From Serratia fonticola (GTDB lineage Bacteria; Pseudomonadota; Gammaproteobacteria; Enterobacterales; Enterobacteriaceae): DNA of 64,000 nt. The position numbers and the translations under genes were made by a program. This document shows positions 16,763 through 25,717 of the stretch, piece by piece. The stretch is from contig NZ_VFMK01000001.1 of assembly GCF_006715025.1 (NCBI RefSeq), positions 2,356,001-2,420,000 of the forward strand, given 5' to 3'. The notes below the pieces were generated by a model. The model saw only the letters and a program-made list of their open reading frames with translations, was not told the DNA's origin and made no database searches. Every line of letters starts with the position of its first letter. Within the stretch, counting starts at the first letter, position 1.

Positions 16763-16787
16763 CGGGCCCGGAAGATTTCCAGGCCCG
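16763..16787 (-). terminator. terminator downstream of yeiH
   Basis: CGGGCC (16763) and GGAA pair with TTCC and GGCCCG (to 16787) around a three-base loop, with one internal mismatch. On the minus strand CTTCTTTGTT follows. It lies just past the yeiH stop. Confidence 0.55.
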
Positions 16788-16802
16788 TGGTCGGGGAGAG
16801 GA

Positions 16803-17882
16803 TTACAGCAGGTGTTGCACTAACTGGTTGATGGCACCGCCACCAATAATCAGCCAGACAAACAGCAGGGTCGCCAGCAGGATGGGTTTGACACCTGCCT
16901 GACGTACCGCGCTGATATGGGTGGTTAAGCCTAATGCGGCCATTGCCATCGCCAGCATCCAGGTGTCGATAGTAATCAGATGCTGTACCAGCGTTGACGG
17001 GATCAGGTTGAACGAGTTCAGCCCGGCAACGGCGATGAATAGTACGGCAAACCATGGGATAGTGATGGCCGATTTTTCGCTTTTACCGCTGTGACCGGCA
17101 CTGCGGCTGATATAACCCGACAGCAACAGCAGGAAAGGAGCCAGCATCATGACGCGGATCATCTTGGAGATGACCGCCGCGTTCTCTGCATCCGGGCCAA
17201 TGGCATGACCGGCAGCCACCACCTGTGCCACTTCATGAATGGTAGAACCGGTATAGATACCGAAGGTTTCCTGCGTAAACGGCAGCCATTGGAAGTGCGC
17301 ATTCAACTGATACAGCCATGGGTAGGCAAAGATAGCCAGCGTACCAAATACCACTACGGTAGAAACGGCGACCGCCACCTTGCTCGAATCGGCTTTCAGC
17401 ACCGGTTCGGTGGCCATGACGGCTGCGGCCCCGCAGATACTGCTACCAGCACCGATCAGCATGGTGGTCTGGTTGTCGAGACCAAAGACCTTTTTACCCA
17501 GCCAACAAGCCAGCAGAAAGGTGCTGCTCAGGGTGAGGGCATCGATAATGATACCGGTAGCCCCAACGTCGGCAATCTGCTGGAAGGTCAAACGAAAGCC
17601 GTAAAGAATGATCCCCAGGCGTAGCAGGCGCTGTTTGGCGAGTTGCACACCGGTATGGCAACTGGGCTGCAGCCAGGGGTAGAGGGTGTTACCCACCACG
17701 ATACCAAACAGGATCGCCAGCGTCAGGGCACCGAGCCCCAAACCGGCAATCCAGGGGATATTACCTGCCCAGATCGCCAGCGCAGTTAATGCGCCAGTCA
17801 GCAGTAAACCCGGTATCAGCCGCGGTAATCCAAACAGGGGAAACCGCTGTTCAGGATAGGTGTGTGTGGTATCACTCGCCAT
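16803..17882 (-). CDS. yeiH: YeiH/UPF0324 family putative sulfate/sulfite exporter
   Basis: A 359-residue inner-membrane protein of the UPF0324 (PSE) family with about 10 hydrophobic segments. Signature stretches are RLGIILYGFRLTFQQIADVG, AGSSICGAAAVMATEPVLKA and GSTIHEVAQVVAAGHAIG. Family members are called putative sulfate exporters, and the link to the sulfite-responsive regulator YeiE makes sulfite a reasonable substrate, but transport has not been shown from this sequence. The neighbouring, divergent LysR gene yeiE probably controls it, as in E. coli. Confidence 0.88.
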   Translation of the reverse strand: MASDTTHTYPEQRFPLFGLPRLIPGLLLTGALTALAIWAGNIPWIAGLGLGALTLAILFGIVVGNTLYPWLQPSCHTGVQLAKQRLLRLGIILYGFRLTFQQIADVGATGIIIDALTLSSTFLLACWLGKKVFGLDNQTTMLIGAGSSICGAAAVMATEPVLKADSSKVAVAVSTVVVFGTLAIFAYPWLYQLNAHFQWLPFTQETFGIYTGSTIHEVAQVVAAGHAIGPDAENAAVISKMIRVMMLAPFLLLLSGYISRSAGHSGKSEKSAITIPWFAVLFIAVAGLNSFNLIPSTLVQHLITIDTWMLAMAMAALGLTTHISAVRQAGVKPILLATLLFVWLIIGGGAINQLVQHLL

Positions 17883-18124
17883 GTATCAATCCTCTTCTCA
17901 ATTTCTGAGGGCAAGGATAAAAGTTCGTGACCTAAAAATGAAATTGATTATATATTTATAACCTATCGTAATAAGTGGTTTAGATCCCTTGAGACCTTCC
18001 GGTTTTCAGGCCGAACGCGGTAAACGTGATAACCTTAAAAGACATCATTTGGTTTTAATTACTCTATTAGACGTATAACCCAGGTTAACGTCTGTCTGGC
18101 TACTAATTTTATATTGAGGCTGCT

Positions 18125-19027
18125 ATGCATATCACTCTGCGCCAACTGGAAGTTTTTACCGAAGTGCTGAAAAGCGGTTCAACCACCCAGGCCTCGGTGG
18201 TGTTAGCCCTGTCACAATCCGCTGTCAGCGCAGCGCTGGCCGATTTGGAAGGGCAGTTGAAGGTGTTGTTGTTTGATCGGGTGGGTAAACGGTTGGTGAT
18301 TAATGAACATGGCCGATTGTTGTATCCCAAAGCCTTGGCCCTGTTGGAACAGGCCGGGGAAATTGAACAGTTGTTCCTACACGACAGCGGCGCGCTGCGC
18401 ATCGCGGCCAGCAGCACCATCGGCAATTACATGTTGCCGGAGATGATTGCCCGTTATCGCAAAGACTTGCCTGCGGCTCCACTGGAGTTGAACGTGGGCA
18501 ACAGTCAGGAGGTGATTGGTGCAGTGGCTGATTTCCGCGTTGATCTTGGTCTGATAGAAGGGCCATGCCACATGCCGGAACTGGTGACGCAACCGTGGCT
18601 GGAAGATGAACTGGTGGTATTTGCCGCACCGGATAATCCGTTGGTACAGCAACCGCTGACCATGGCAGCATTGGCCAGCGCGCCGTGGATCCTGCGTGAA
18701 CGGGGATCCGGTACGCGAGAAGTGCTGGATCACCTGTTGCTGGCTCATTTGCCTAATTTCCAACTGGTGATGGAGTTGGGGAACTCAGAGGCGATCAAAC
18801 ATGCGGTGCGTTACGGCATCGGTATCAGCTGTCTTTCGCGCCGAGTGGTTGAGGAACAACTGAGCAGCGGCGTTTTGGTTGAACTGAAAGTTCCCTTGCC
18901 GCCCCTGATGCGGACTCTGTATCTGATTCATCATCGGCAAAAGCATATCTCCAATGCGCTGCAACGTTTCCTGAGCTATTGCGTTGATCCTACATCCGAT
19001 CTGGATCACAAGATCGGCAGGAAATGA
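18125..19027 (+). CDS. yeiE: LysR-family regulator YeiE
   Basis: A 300-residue LysR regulator. The winged helix-turn-helix occupies residues 1-60 (LRQLEVFTEVLKSGSTTQASVVLALSQSAVSAALADLE), followed by the effector domain from about residue 90. Divergent placement from yeiH with a 242-bp gap and lysP downstream is the E. coli order. YeiE has been linked to iron homeostasis and to sulfite sensing in enterobacteria. GAGG lies six bases before the ATG. The AT-rich gap 17883-18124 probably holds its operator, but I could not fix one. Confidence 0.9.
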   Translation: MHITLRQLEVFTEVLKSGSTTQASVVLALSQSAVSAALADLEGQLKVLLFDRVGKRLVINEHGRLLYPKALALLEQAGEIEQLFLHDSGALRIAASSTIGNYMLPEMIARYRKDLPAAPLELNVGNSQEVIGAVADFRVDLGLIEGPCHMPELVTQPWLEDELVVFAAPDNPLVQQPLTMAALASAPWILRERGSGTREVLDHLLLAHLPNFQLVMELGNSEAIKHAVRYGIGISCLSRRVVEEQLSSGVLVELKVPLPPLMRTLYLIHHRQKHISNALQRFLSYCVDPTSDLDHKIGRK

Positions 19028-19157
19028 GGTATTAGGTCTGCTGCTAATAATATCCGCTGGATTATGAAGCTATCTTATATCACTGCAATGTTACTAGTTC
19101 GCTGGCGGGTATTTGTTACAATCCGGCCCTCATTTTTGACGAGCAGATAGGGTAAGA

Positions 19158-20639
19158 ATGGCTCAGCAGGATATAAAAACAGCGGGGCAGCAAGCACCCG
19201 GATTACGCCGCGAGCTGAAAGCGCGGCATTTAACCATGATTGCCATCGGCGGTTCCATCGGTACTGGCCTGTTTGTGGCTTCTGGCGCAACGGTGTCTCA
19301 GGCTGGCCCTGGCGGTGCGCTACTTTCCTATGCCTTGATCGGTTTGATGGTCTATTTCCTGATGACCAGCCTGGGGGAACTGGCGGCGTTTATGCCGGTT
19401 TCCGGTTCGTTCTCGACCTATGGTGCCAAGTATGTCGAGGAAGGTTTTGGTTTCGCACTGGGATGGAACTACTGGTACAACTGGGCGGTCACCATTGCCG
19501 TGGATTTGGTGGCATCACAACTGGTGATGAACTATTGGTTCCCAGATACCCCAGGCTGGATCTGGAGCGCTCTGTTCCTTGGCCTGATGTTCATGTTGAA
19601 CTACATCTCGGTAAAAGGCTTTGGTGAAGCCGAATACTGGTTCTCGCTGATCAAAGTGAGTACGGTCATTATCTTTATCGGCCTCGGCGTACTGATGATC
19701 TTCGGTATCCTGAAGGGCGGTGAGCATGCGGGCTGGGAAAACTGGACGATTGGTGATGCGCCGTTTGCCGGTGGTTTCTCGGCCATGATTGGGGTGGCGA
19801 TGATCGTCGGTTTCTCCTTCCAGGGGACGGAACTGATCGGTATTGCCGCCGGTGAATCTGAAGATCCCGGCAAGAACATCCCGCGTGCGGTGCGTCAGGT
19901 ATTCTGGCGTATTCTGCTGTTCTACATCTTCGCTATTCTGATTATCAGCCTGATCATCCCTTATACCGATCCGAACCTGCTGCGTAATGATGTGAAAGAC
20001 ATCAGCGTTAGCCCGTTCACGTTGGTCTTTGAGCACGCGGGCTTATTGTCTGCGGCGGCAGTGATGAATGCGGTGATCCTGACGGCGGTACTCTCTGCCG
20101 GTAACTCCGGGATGTACGCCTCCACCCGTATGTTGTTCACGCTGGCTTCAGAGGGCAAGGCGCCACGCATTTTCGCCAAACTGTCGAAAGGCGGTGTACC
20201 GCGTAATGCCCTGTATGCCACCACCGTGGTTGCGGCATTGTGCTTCCTCAGCTCCATGTTTGGTAATCAGTCGGTGTATCTGTGGCTGCTGAATACCTCG
20301 GGCATGACCGGCTTTATCGCCTGGTTGGGGATTGCCATCAGCCACTACCGCTTCCGTCGTGGCTATATGAAGCAAGGGCTTGACCTTAACGATCTGCCTT
20401 ACCGTTCCGGTTTCTTCCCGCTAGGGCCAATCTTTGCTTTCGTGCTGTGTCTGATCATCACCCTGGGGCAGAACTATCAGGCCTTCCTGGAAGATAAGAT
20501 TGACTGGTATGGCGTAACGGCAACCTACATCGGTATTCCGTTATTCCTGATCATCTGGTTTGGCTATAAGCTGACGCGCGGCACCCGTATCGTGAAGTAC
20601 AGCGAAATGGAATTTCCGAAGTGGAATGCGAATAAGTAA
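19158..20639 (+). CDS. lysP: lysine-specific permease LysP
   Basis: A 493-residue APC-superfamily lysine:proton symporter with 12 membrane segments. The start (LRRELKARHLTMIAIGGSIGTGLFVASG) carries the unwound helix-1 GSIGTGLF motif of the family, and PVSGSFSTYGAKYVEEGFGFALGWNYWYNW follows in helices 2-3. In E. coli LysP also acts as co-sensor with CadC in acid response. It lies directly after yeiE and before cirA, as in E. coli. A purine-rich AGATAGGGTAAG precedes the ATG. Confidence 0.95.
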   Translation: MAQQDIKTAGQQAPGLRRELKARHLTMIAIGGSIGTGLFVASGATVSQAGPGGALLSYALIGLMVYFLMTSLGELAAFMPVSGSFSTYGAKYVEEGFGFALGWNYWYNWAVTIAVDLVASQLVMNYWFPDTPGWIWSALFLGLMFMLNYISVKGFGEAEYWFSLIKVSTVIIFIGLGVLMIFGILKGGEHAGWENWTIGDAPFAGGFSAMIGVAMIVGFSFQGTELIGIAAGESEDPGKNIPRAVRQVFWRILLFYIFAILIISLIIPYTDPNLLRNDVKDISVSPFTLVFEHAGLLSAAAVMNAVILTAVLSAGNSGMYASTRMLFTLASEGKAPRIFAKLSKGGVPRNALYATTVVAALCFLSSMFGNQSVYLWLLNTSGMTGFIAWLGIAISHYRFRRGYMKQGLDLNDLPYRSGFFPLGPIFAFVLCLIITLGQNYQAFLEDKIDWYGVTATYIGIPLFLIIWFGYKLTRGTRIVKYSEMEFPKWNANK

Positions 20640-20653
20640 GTGAATAACCCCAG

Positions 20654-20675
20654 ACGCGGCGGGTCACCGCCGCGT
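20654..20675 (+). terminator. hairpin after lysP
   Basis: ACGCGGCGG and CCGCCGCGT pair perfectly around a four-base loop, 14 bases past the lysP stop. It is very GC-rich but lacks a strong T run, so it is a probable transcription end or 3' stabiliser. Confidence 0.5.
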
Positions 20676-20751
20676 TATTGCTCTCTAAAACCTTTTCTCG
20701 TCGTCTTCCCTTCGTATTCTTTCCGCCTGAATCCAGCGTTTTGACGATAAA

Positions 20752-20775
20752 AAGGGCCGCACAATGGCGACCCTT
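20752..20775 (-). terminator. terminator after cirA
   Basis: On the minus strand AAGGGTCGC pairs with GCGGCCCTT (one G-U) over a six-base loop and runs into TTTTATCG. It lies 22 bases past the cirA stop. Confidence 0.7.
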
Positions 20776-20797
20776 GTTGATGGCAGCTTAGCGCCAA

Positions 20798-22783
20798 TCA
20801 GAAGTTGTACGTCAAGCCAAGGGTATAACGACGGCCATCCAGCGTGGTGTTGTAGTGCGCGTAATCCACGGTTTTATCCAGAATGTTGTAAACGCCACCG
20901 CTGACCTGCAGGTTTTTATTTGCCTGGTAGCTCAGGCCGGCGTCAACAAAGGTATAAGACGGCGTGCTGACGGCCATTGAGGTGCGGCTCAGATATTCTG
21001 AAGTCTTGCTGCGGAAGTTGACGCGTGACCACAGGCTGACATCTTGCGTTGCCTGCCAGTCCAGAACGGTATTGATCATGTGCTTCGGCATCTGGTTAAG
21101 CGCTTTGCCTTGGAATTCACCGCTTTTCTGTTCAGATTCGGTAAAGGTGTAGTTGGTGCTCAGTTTCCAGTCTTCGGTAATCTGCCAACCTGCGGTAGCT
21201 TCAATGCCGCGCATATTGGCTTTATCCACATTGACGCGATCGCTGACAAAATCATAGTGCTCGTTGCCGATGGTGCAGAGCGGATCGTTCGCGTCGTTAC
21301 AGCGGCGTACCTCGGTGATCTTGTCTTTGAAATCGGTATTGAACAGGGTGACCCCCGCGTTCAGCCCCTGTTGGTTATCCCATAACAGGCCGATTTCCTG
21401 GCTCAGGCTTTTTTCTGGTTTCAGATCCGGGTTGCCCACGATGATACCGTTGCTCACACCGCCACCGGTGATCTGGCCCCAGTTAGCGGAGGACTGGCGC
21501 AGGTCTGGCGAACGGTAACCGGCCGATACCCCACCTTTTACCGTCCATTGCTCCGTCAAATGCCACACGCCGTACATTCTTGGCGTCCAATGGTTGCCGT
21601 AGTTCTGATCCTGATCCATACGCAGCCCGGTGGTCAGGCTGAAATCATTGGTCAGTGCCCATTCGTCTTCGGCAAACAGTGCCCAGCTCCAGCGGGTTAA
21701 CTGGCTCAGGCCATCGGCGGCTTTTAGCTGGTTACCACCGTCGCTGAGTTTTTCGTAACGGTATTGGCCGCCAAGGTTAAGCATGTGCGCGCCGAGGTCA
21801 AATTGCGTCTGGGTATTGAAGATGGTGTTGTACATCTTCATATCACGCCCAGGGTTGTTGGTTTCTTCCCGCTGAATGTAACTGGTGCTATTGCCGAAGT
21901 CATAATAGCCATTATGCGTCACAGAGTAGTTGGTGCGGGTATAGAGATTTTCGCTGGCGGTGTTCGGTCTGCACTTGCCCTTACTGCACCGTTCAAGCGC
22001 AACGGATTTCCCCGGCGTACTGTTGCGGTCCTGCAATGAGCGGCCGATTTCAAAATCAAAGTCGTTCTTTTCATCCGGTGTCAGGCTGAATACCGCAGTA
22101 CCGCTGCGCATGCGCTGCTCGTTAAAGCCATTCACGATGTGGTCTTCCGCACGGCGTGACAGCAGGCCGTTTACGCGTAGACCGAGTAAGCCTTCAATCA
22201 GCGGGCCAGAAGCGTAGGCATTGGTCTGGAAAATATCGCCAGAGTCACTGCGCTCCTGGAAGGTGGTATCCCCCTGCAGCGAGCCCGTCCAGCCTTGTGT
22301 GGTGGAGGTTTTCCGCGTGATGATGTTGATAACTCCGCCCATGGCGTCGGAACCGTAGAGGGAAGACATGGGCCCGCGAACCACCTCAATACGATCGATG
22401 GCCTGTAATGGGGGTAACCAGCCTTGCTCAATACCGGCGTTATCGCTGTTAGGGCGGGTGCCACGGGTATCAACGCGCTTGCCGTCTACCAGAATCAACG
22501 TGTATTTGGAGGACATGCCACGGATGCTGATATCGCTACTGCTGGCACCGCCGGTAACGACAACGCCCGGCACGTCTTTCAGGGCATCGGTAACGTCACG
22601 ATAAGCTCTGGTTTCCAGCTGCTGGCGTGGGATCACGGAGATTGATGCCGGTGAGTCTTGAATTCTTTGCTGGAAACCCGAGGCGGTAACCACCATGGTG
22701 TCCGGTGTGGCTGCCAGCGTATTACTGCTGGCTAGTGATGCGAGGATAAGTGCAGTCAAGGTGTTATAGCTTGGCTTTTCCAT
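20798..22783 (-). CDS. cirA: catecholate siderophore receptor CirA (TonB-dependent)
   Basis: A 661-residue outer-membrane receptor for iron-catecholate breakdown products, also known as the colicin Ia/Ib receptor. A signal peptide (about 1-24) is followed by the TonB box region DTMVVTASG and the plug domain (residues about 35-160, with SISVIPRQQLE, GGASSSDISIRGM and VRGPMSSLYGSDAMGGVINIIT). A 22-strand barrel ends in the outer-membrane signature YTLGLTYNF with terminal Phe. Length is within two residues of E. coli CirA, and the gene follows lysP as there. A Fur box upstream implies iron repression. Confidence 0.93.
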   Translation of the reverse strand: MEKPSYNTLTALILASLASSNTLAATPDTMVVTASGFQQRIQDSPASISVIPRQQLETRAYRDVTDALKDVPGVVVTGGASSSDISIRGMSSKYTLILVDGKRVDTRGTRPNSDNAGIEQGWLPPLQAIDRIEVVRGPMSSLYGSDAMGGVINIITRKTSTTQGWTGSLQGDTTFQERSDSGDIFQTNAYASGPLIEGLLGLRVNGLLSRRAEDHIVNGFNEQRMRSGTAVFSLTPDEKNDFDFEIGRSLQDRNSTPGKSVALERCSKGKCRPNTASENLYTRTNYSVTHNGYYDFGNSTSYIQREETNNPGRDMKMYNTIFNTQTQFDLGAHMLNLGGQYRYEKLSDGGNQLKAADGLSQLTRWSWALFAEDEWALTNDFSLTTGLRMDQDQNYGNHWTPRMYGVWHLTEQWTVKGGVSAGYRSPDLRQSSANWGQITGGGVSNGIIVGNPDLKPEKSLSQEIGLLWDNQQGLNAGVTLFNTDFKDKITEVRRCNDANDPLCTIGNEHYDFVSDRVNVDKANMRGIEATAGWQITEDWKLSTNYTFTESEQKSGEFQGKALNQMPKHMINTVLDWQATQDVSLWSRVNFRSKTSEYLSRTSMAVSTPSYTFVDAGLSYQANKNLQVSGGVYNILDKTVDYAHYNTTLDGRRYTLGLTYNF

Positions 22784-22931
22784 GAGATAAATATTCCTGG
22801 CCCGAAGTTAACAGGTCTTCCTGTCAATGGTTTGATTTAAAAGAATAAAGTTACCCCTTTACCCCAATGGGCTTCCGTTCCCGTGGGTAAAGCGTCAGGC
22901 TATTGTAAGGAAATCGATAAGAATGTAAATG

Positions 22932-22954
22932 CAAATGATAATTCGTATCATTTG
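22932..22954. promoter_or_regulatory. Fur box upstream of cirA
   Basis: CAAATGATA-ATTCG-TATCATTTG is a perfect nine-base inverted repeat containing the Fur consensus elements ATGATAAT and ATCATT. It lies about 150 bp upstream of the cirA ATG. Confidence 0.8.
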
Positions 22955-23036
22955 TATATTTGATCAGTAATTGATTGAAACCACAAAGAAAGAGGGGAAA
23001 TAGATCGGCGCAGCCGCGTTTGGTGCGCCGAAGAAG

Positions 23037-24032
23037 TCAGCGTTTCTGGATGTAGGTGATTGCTAACGCCATGGCCAGCACCAAGCCTTTGATAATATCC
23101 ATGGCATAGTAGGGAACCGAGAGCATGACCAGACCGTTTTGCAACACCCCCAGGATGACGGCTCCAACCAATGTGCCGAGCGCGTTCGGCTTTCCTGAGC
23201 CAGCCAGGGAAAAGCCAATGTAGGCTGCCGCCACGGCATCCATCAGGTAACCGCCACCGGCATTCACCTGGGAAGAGCCAATACGTGACGCCAGTAAAAT
23301 GCCGCCAAGGCCTGCCAGCATTGAAGAAAGTACGTAGGCGGTAACCCTGTAACGTACCGTGCGGATGCCGGAAAGGCGGGCGGCTTCCGGGTTTCCGCCA
23401 AGGGCATACATACGGCGTCCATGCTTGGTCAGTGACAGGAAAAGCTGCATCACCAGCGTCACCGCAAGCATAATTAGCACGATCACCGGCACCTGTCCCA
23501 GCGTGGCGAACACGTCAGGGATCACTCCTTCGGCCACATCACCGTTTGGCATCACCATATTCTGCGTAATGGAACCGCCATAGCTGTAGGTCATGGCGAC
23601 ACCCTGGATAACGAACAGGCTTGCCAGCGTTGCCAGCATATCGGGGATCTTCAGCACAACGATCAAAAAGGCGTTGAACAGACCGACCAGCGTACACAGC
23701 AATAGCGTCAGCACAATGGCGCCGGTAGTGCCAAAACCATACCAGGCAAACAGTGAAATCACCAACGCGTTGGCCAGCGACGCGGTAGATCCCACCGACA
23801 GGTCAAACCCGCCGACCGTAAGCGAGATTGATACGCCAATGGCGATCACCGTCACGATGGCGATCGAACGCAGAATGTTGATGATATTATTGGGATCGAG
23901 AAAATTATCGGAGGCTAGCCCAAACAGTACGATCAAGGCCACAACCGTGAGCAACATTCCCCATTTATACAAAAACTCAAACAGCTGATGGTGCCACGGC
24001 AGACCGCTTTTCAGGGATAATTCTTTACTCAC
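23037..24032 (-). CDS. ribose-type sugar ABC transporter permease
   Basis: A 331-residue inner-membrane permease of the RbsC/XylH/YphD family with about 8-10 membrane segments. Family blocks are SIAIVTVIAIGVSISLTVGGFDLSVGS, LGGNPEAARLSGIRT, and the ending LAMALAITYIQKR. I start at the GTG at 24032, which overlaps the ATPase stop (GTGA) and has GGAGG upstream; the frame is open further to 24059. It forms an operon with the ATPase gene. No periplasmic binding protein gene is next to the pair or elsewhere in the window, so the sugar cannot be guessed. cirA lies downstream in the same direction but has its own Fur-controlled promoter. Confidence 0.85.
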   Translation of the reverse strand: MSKELSLKSGLPWHHQLFEFLYKWGMLLTVVALIVLFGLASDNFLDPNNIINILRSIAIVTVIAIGVSISLTVGGFDLSVGSTASLANALVISLFAWYGFGTTGAIVLTLLLCTLVGLFNAFLIVVLKIPDMLATLASLFVIQGVAMTYSYGGSITQNMVMPNGDVAEGVIPDVFATLGQVPVIVLIMLAVTLVMQLFLSLTKHGRRMYALGGNPEAARLSGIRTVRYRVTAYVLSSMLAGLGGILLASRIGSSQVNAGGGYLMDAVAAAYIGFSLAGSGKPNALGTLVGAVILGVLQNGLVMLSVPYYAMDIIKGLVLAMALAITYIQKR

Positions 24033-25567
24033 GCAGGTGTTCCTCCGGTGGAGTACCATAATAGGGTTTCTTCATCAATGTCGGCGGCATTCAATTCAGC
24101 CACCAGGCGGCCATCCCACAGTACGCAGATGCGATCGCACAGACCAACCAGCTCGGCAAATTCCCCCGAGGCGTAGATAATGCCTTTACCTTCACGTGCC
24201 AGACCGTCGATAAGCCGGAACAGATCCTGCTTTGCCTTGATATCAACACCTTTGGTTGGTTCATCGAAGATCAAAACATCGGCATCGCCACGCAACCATT
24301 TGCCGATCGCCACTTTTTGCTGGTTGCCCCCGGAAAGGCGCGCCAGCTTCTGTTGCGGGCCCGCGGCCCGAACCCCTAAGCGTTGTATGACCTCAAATGC
24401 CCAGCCTAGCGCCTGACGGTGGCTGAACAGACTCCAGCGAGAGAAGCTGTCATCGGCGCTGACGCTCAGGTTCATGGGAATGGCTTCATTGATAAAAATG
24501 CCTTCTTTGCGCCGCTCTTCCGGTACCAATGCCAAGCCTGATTCGACAGAAAGATAAGGCGAATGTGGTGCCCAAGGCTGACCTTTCAGTTCACCTTGCG
24601 CCAATTTGCAAGGGGTGGCGCCAAACAGCGCTTTGCAGAGCTCGGTCTTGCCTGCGCCTGCCAATCCGGCGATGCCGAGGATCTCGCCCTGGTGCAAGGT
24701 TAAGGAAATATCACGCAGCTTGTGGCGATCCTGTAATCCCTGAACCCGCAGCAACGGGCGGGAGCCATGGGGTGGGCGTTGCGCGGGGAAAATATCGTCC
24801 AATGCATGCCCGAGCATTTTCTCTACGATCTGCTCGCTACTCAGCCCTTGCATGTGGCCTTCACCGGCGTGTCGGCCATCACGCAGCACCGTCAACTGGT
24901 CGCAGACGCTTTTCAATTCATGGATACGATGCGAAATAAACACGATGCCCATGCCTTCGGCACGCAGGCGATGTACGATGCGGAACAGGCGCTCACTTTC
25001 CGCGCTGTCGAGCGGGGCGGTGGGTTCGTCCAACACCAGAAAACGGCAACGGTGCGATAAGGCTCTTGCCAGCAGTACCTGTTGTTTTTCTGCCAACGTA
25101 CAGTTTTCCAGGCGCTGGCGCGGGTTGATCGTAAGGCCAAGCTGCTGTAACAGCGTGGCGGCCTGACGATGCAGTTGCCGCCAGTTCAGCCAATGCCCCG
25201 GTGCATTCAGTTCCTCCAGCATGATGTTTTCCGCAACCGACAGCGTAGGGATCAGCGCCACATCGACCTCTTGCTGAACGACATGAATACCGTGTTGGCG
25301 CGCCTGTCGCGGGGAGCGGATATCGACCTGCTTCCCGTCGATAAAGATATCGCCGCGATAATGGTTATGGGCACCGGAGAGGATCCCCATCAGCGTCGAT
25401 TTTCCGGCACCATTGGCACCGATCAACGCATGTGCCGAACCTCCTTGCAGCGTAAAATCGACATTTTGCAACGCGTGGGATCCGGCAAAGCTAATAGAGA
25501 TATTACGCATCTCAAGGCGTGACGGCGTTTGGTTTGGCATACTCTGGCTACAGGCGTTGAAACCCAT
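24029..25567 (-). CDS. ribose-type sugar ABC transporter ATP-binding protein (two NBDs)
   Basis: A 512-residue fused ATPase of the RbsA/XylG/MglA family. NBD1 has Walker A GANGAGKS and Walker B FLVLDEPTAPLD, but its signature is CTLAEKQQVLLARALS in place of a standard LSGGQ. NBD2 carries AGLAGAGKTELCKALFG, a good signature LSGGNQQKVAIGKWL and LIFDEPTKGVD. The asymmetric, weak NBD1 signature is common in this family. MGFNACSQS (25567) or MPNQTPS nine codons later could be the start; neither has a decisive ribosome-binding site. Its stop overlaps the permease start. No binding-protein gene precedes it: 150 bp separate it from puuB. Confidence 0.87.
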   Translation of the reverse strand: MGFNACSQSMPNQTPSRLEMRNISISFAGSHALQNVDFTLQGGSAHALIGANGAGKSTLMGILSGAHNHYRGDIFIDGKQVDIRSPRQARQHGIHVVQQEVDVALIPTLSVAENIMLEELNAPGHWLNWRQLHRQAATLLQQLGLTINPRQRLENCTLAEKQQVLLARALSHRCRFLVLDEPTAPLDSAESERLFRIVHRLRAEGMGIVFISHRIHELKSVCDQLTVLRDGRHAGEGHMQGLSSEQIVEKMLGHALDDIFPAQRPPHGSRPLLRVQGLQDRHKLRDISLTLHQGEILGIAGLAGAGKTELCKALFGATPCKLAQGELKGQPWAPHSPYLSVESGLALVPEERRKEGIFINEAIPMNLSVSADDSFSRWSLFSHRQALGWAFEVIQRLGVRAAGPQQKLARLSGGNQQKVAIGKWLRGDADVLIFDEPTKGVDIKAKQDLFRLIDGLAREGKGIIYASGEFAELVGLCDRICVLWDGRLVAELNAADIDEETLLWYSTGGTPA

Positions 25568-25660
25568 CGTCTTTCACATTGCGAGAGAAGGGCGGCAATG
25601 CGAAGTTCATTTGGATGTTTAGATGGCTAAAGAAACTCTTTTTTAACACGATCCCCCATT

Positions 25661-25675
25661 TTTGCAACATGCAAA
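25661..25675. promoter_or_regulatory. candidate operator upstream of the sugar ABC genes
   Basis: TTTGCA-ACA-TGCAAA is a perfect six-base inverted repeat (seven if the flanking T/A is counted), about 95 bp upstream of the ATPase ATG in the short gap after puuB. Its binding protein is unknown. No regulator gene lies beside the ABC pair. Confidence 0.35.
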
Positions 25676-25717
25676 ATGGCATAACTAAGATAAAAAAGAT
25701 GTTGCAGAAAAAAAGGC

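Noticed and set aside
24029..25567. NBD1 signature change as proof of an inactive ATPase
   Set aside because: Degenerate first signatures are normal in the RbsA/MglA family; NBD2 is intact.
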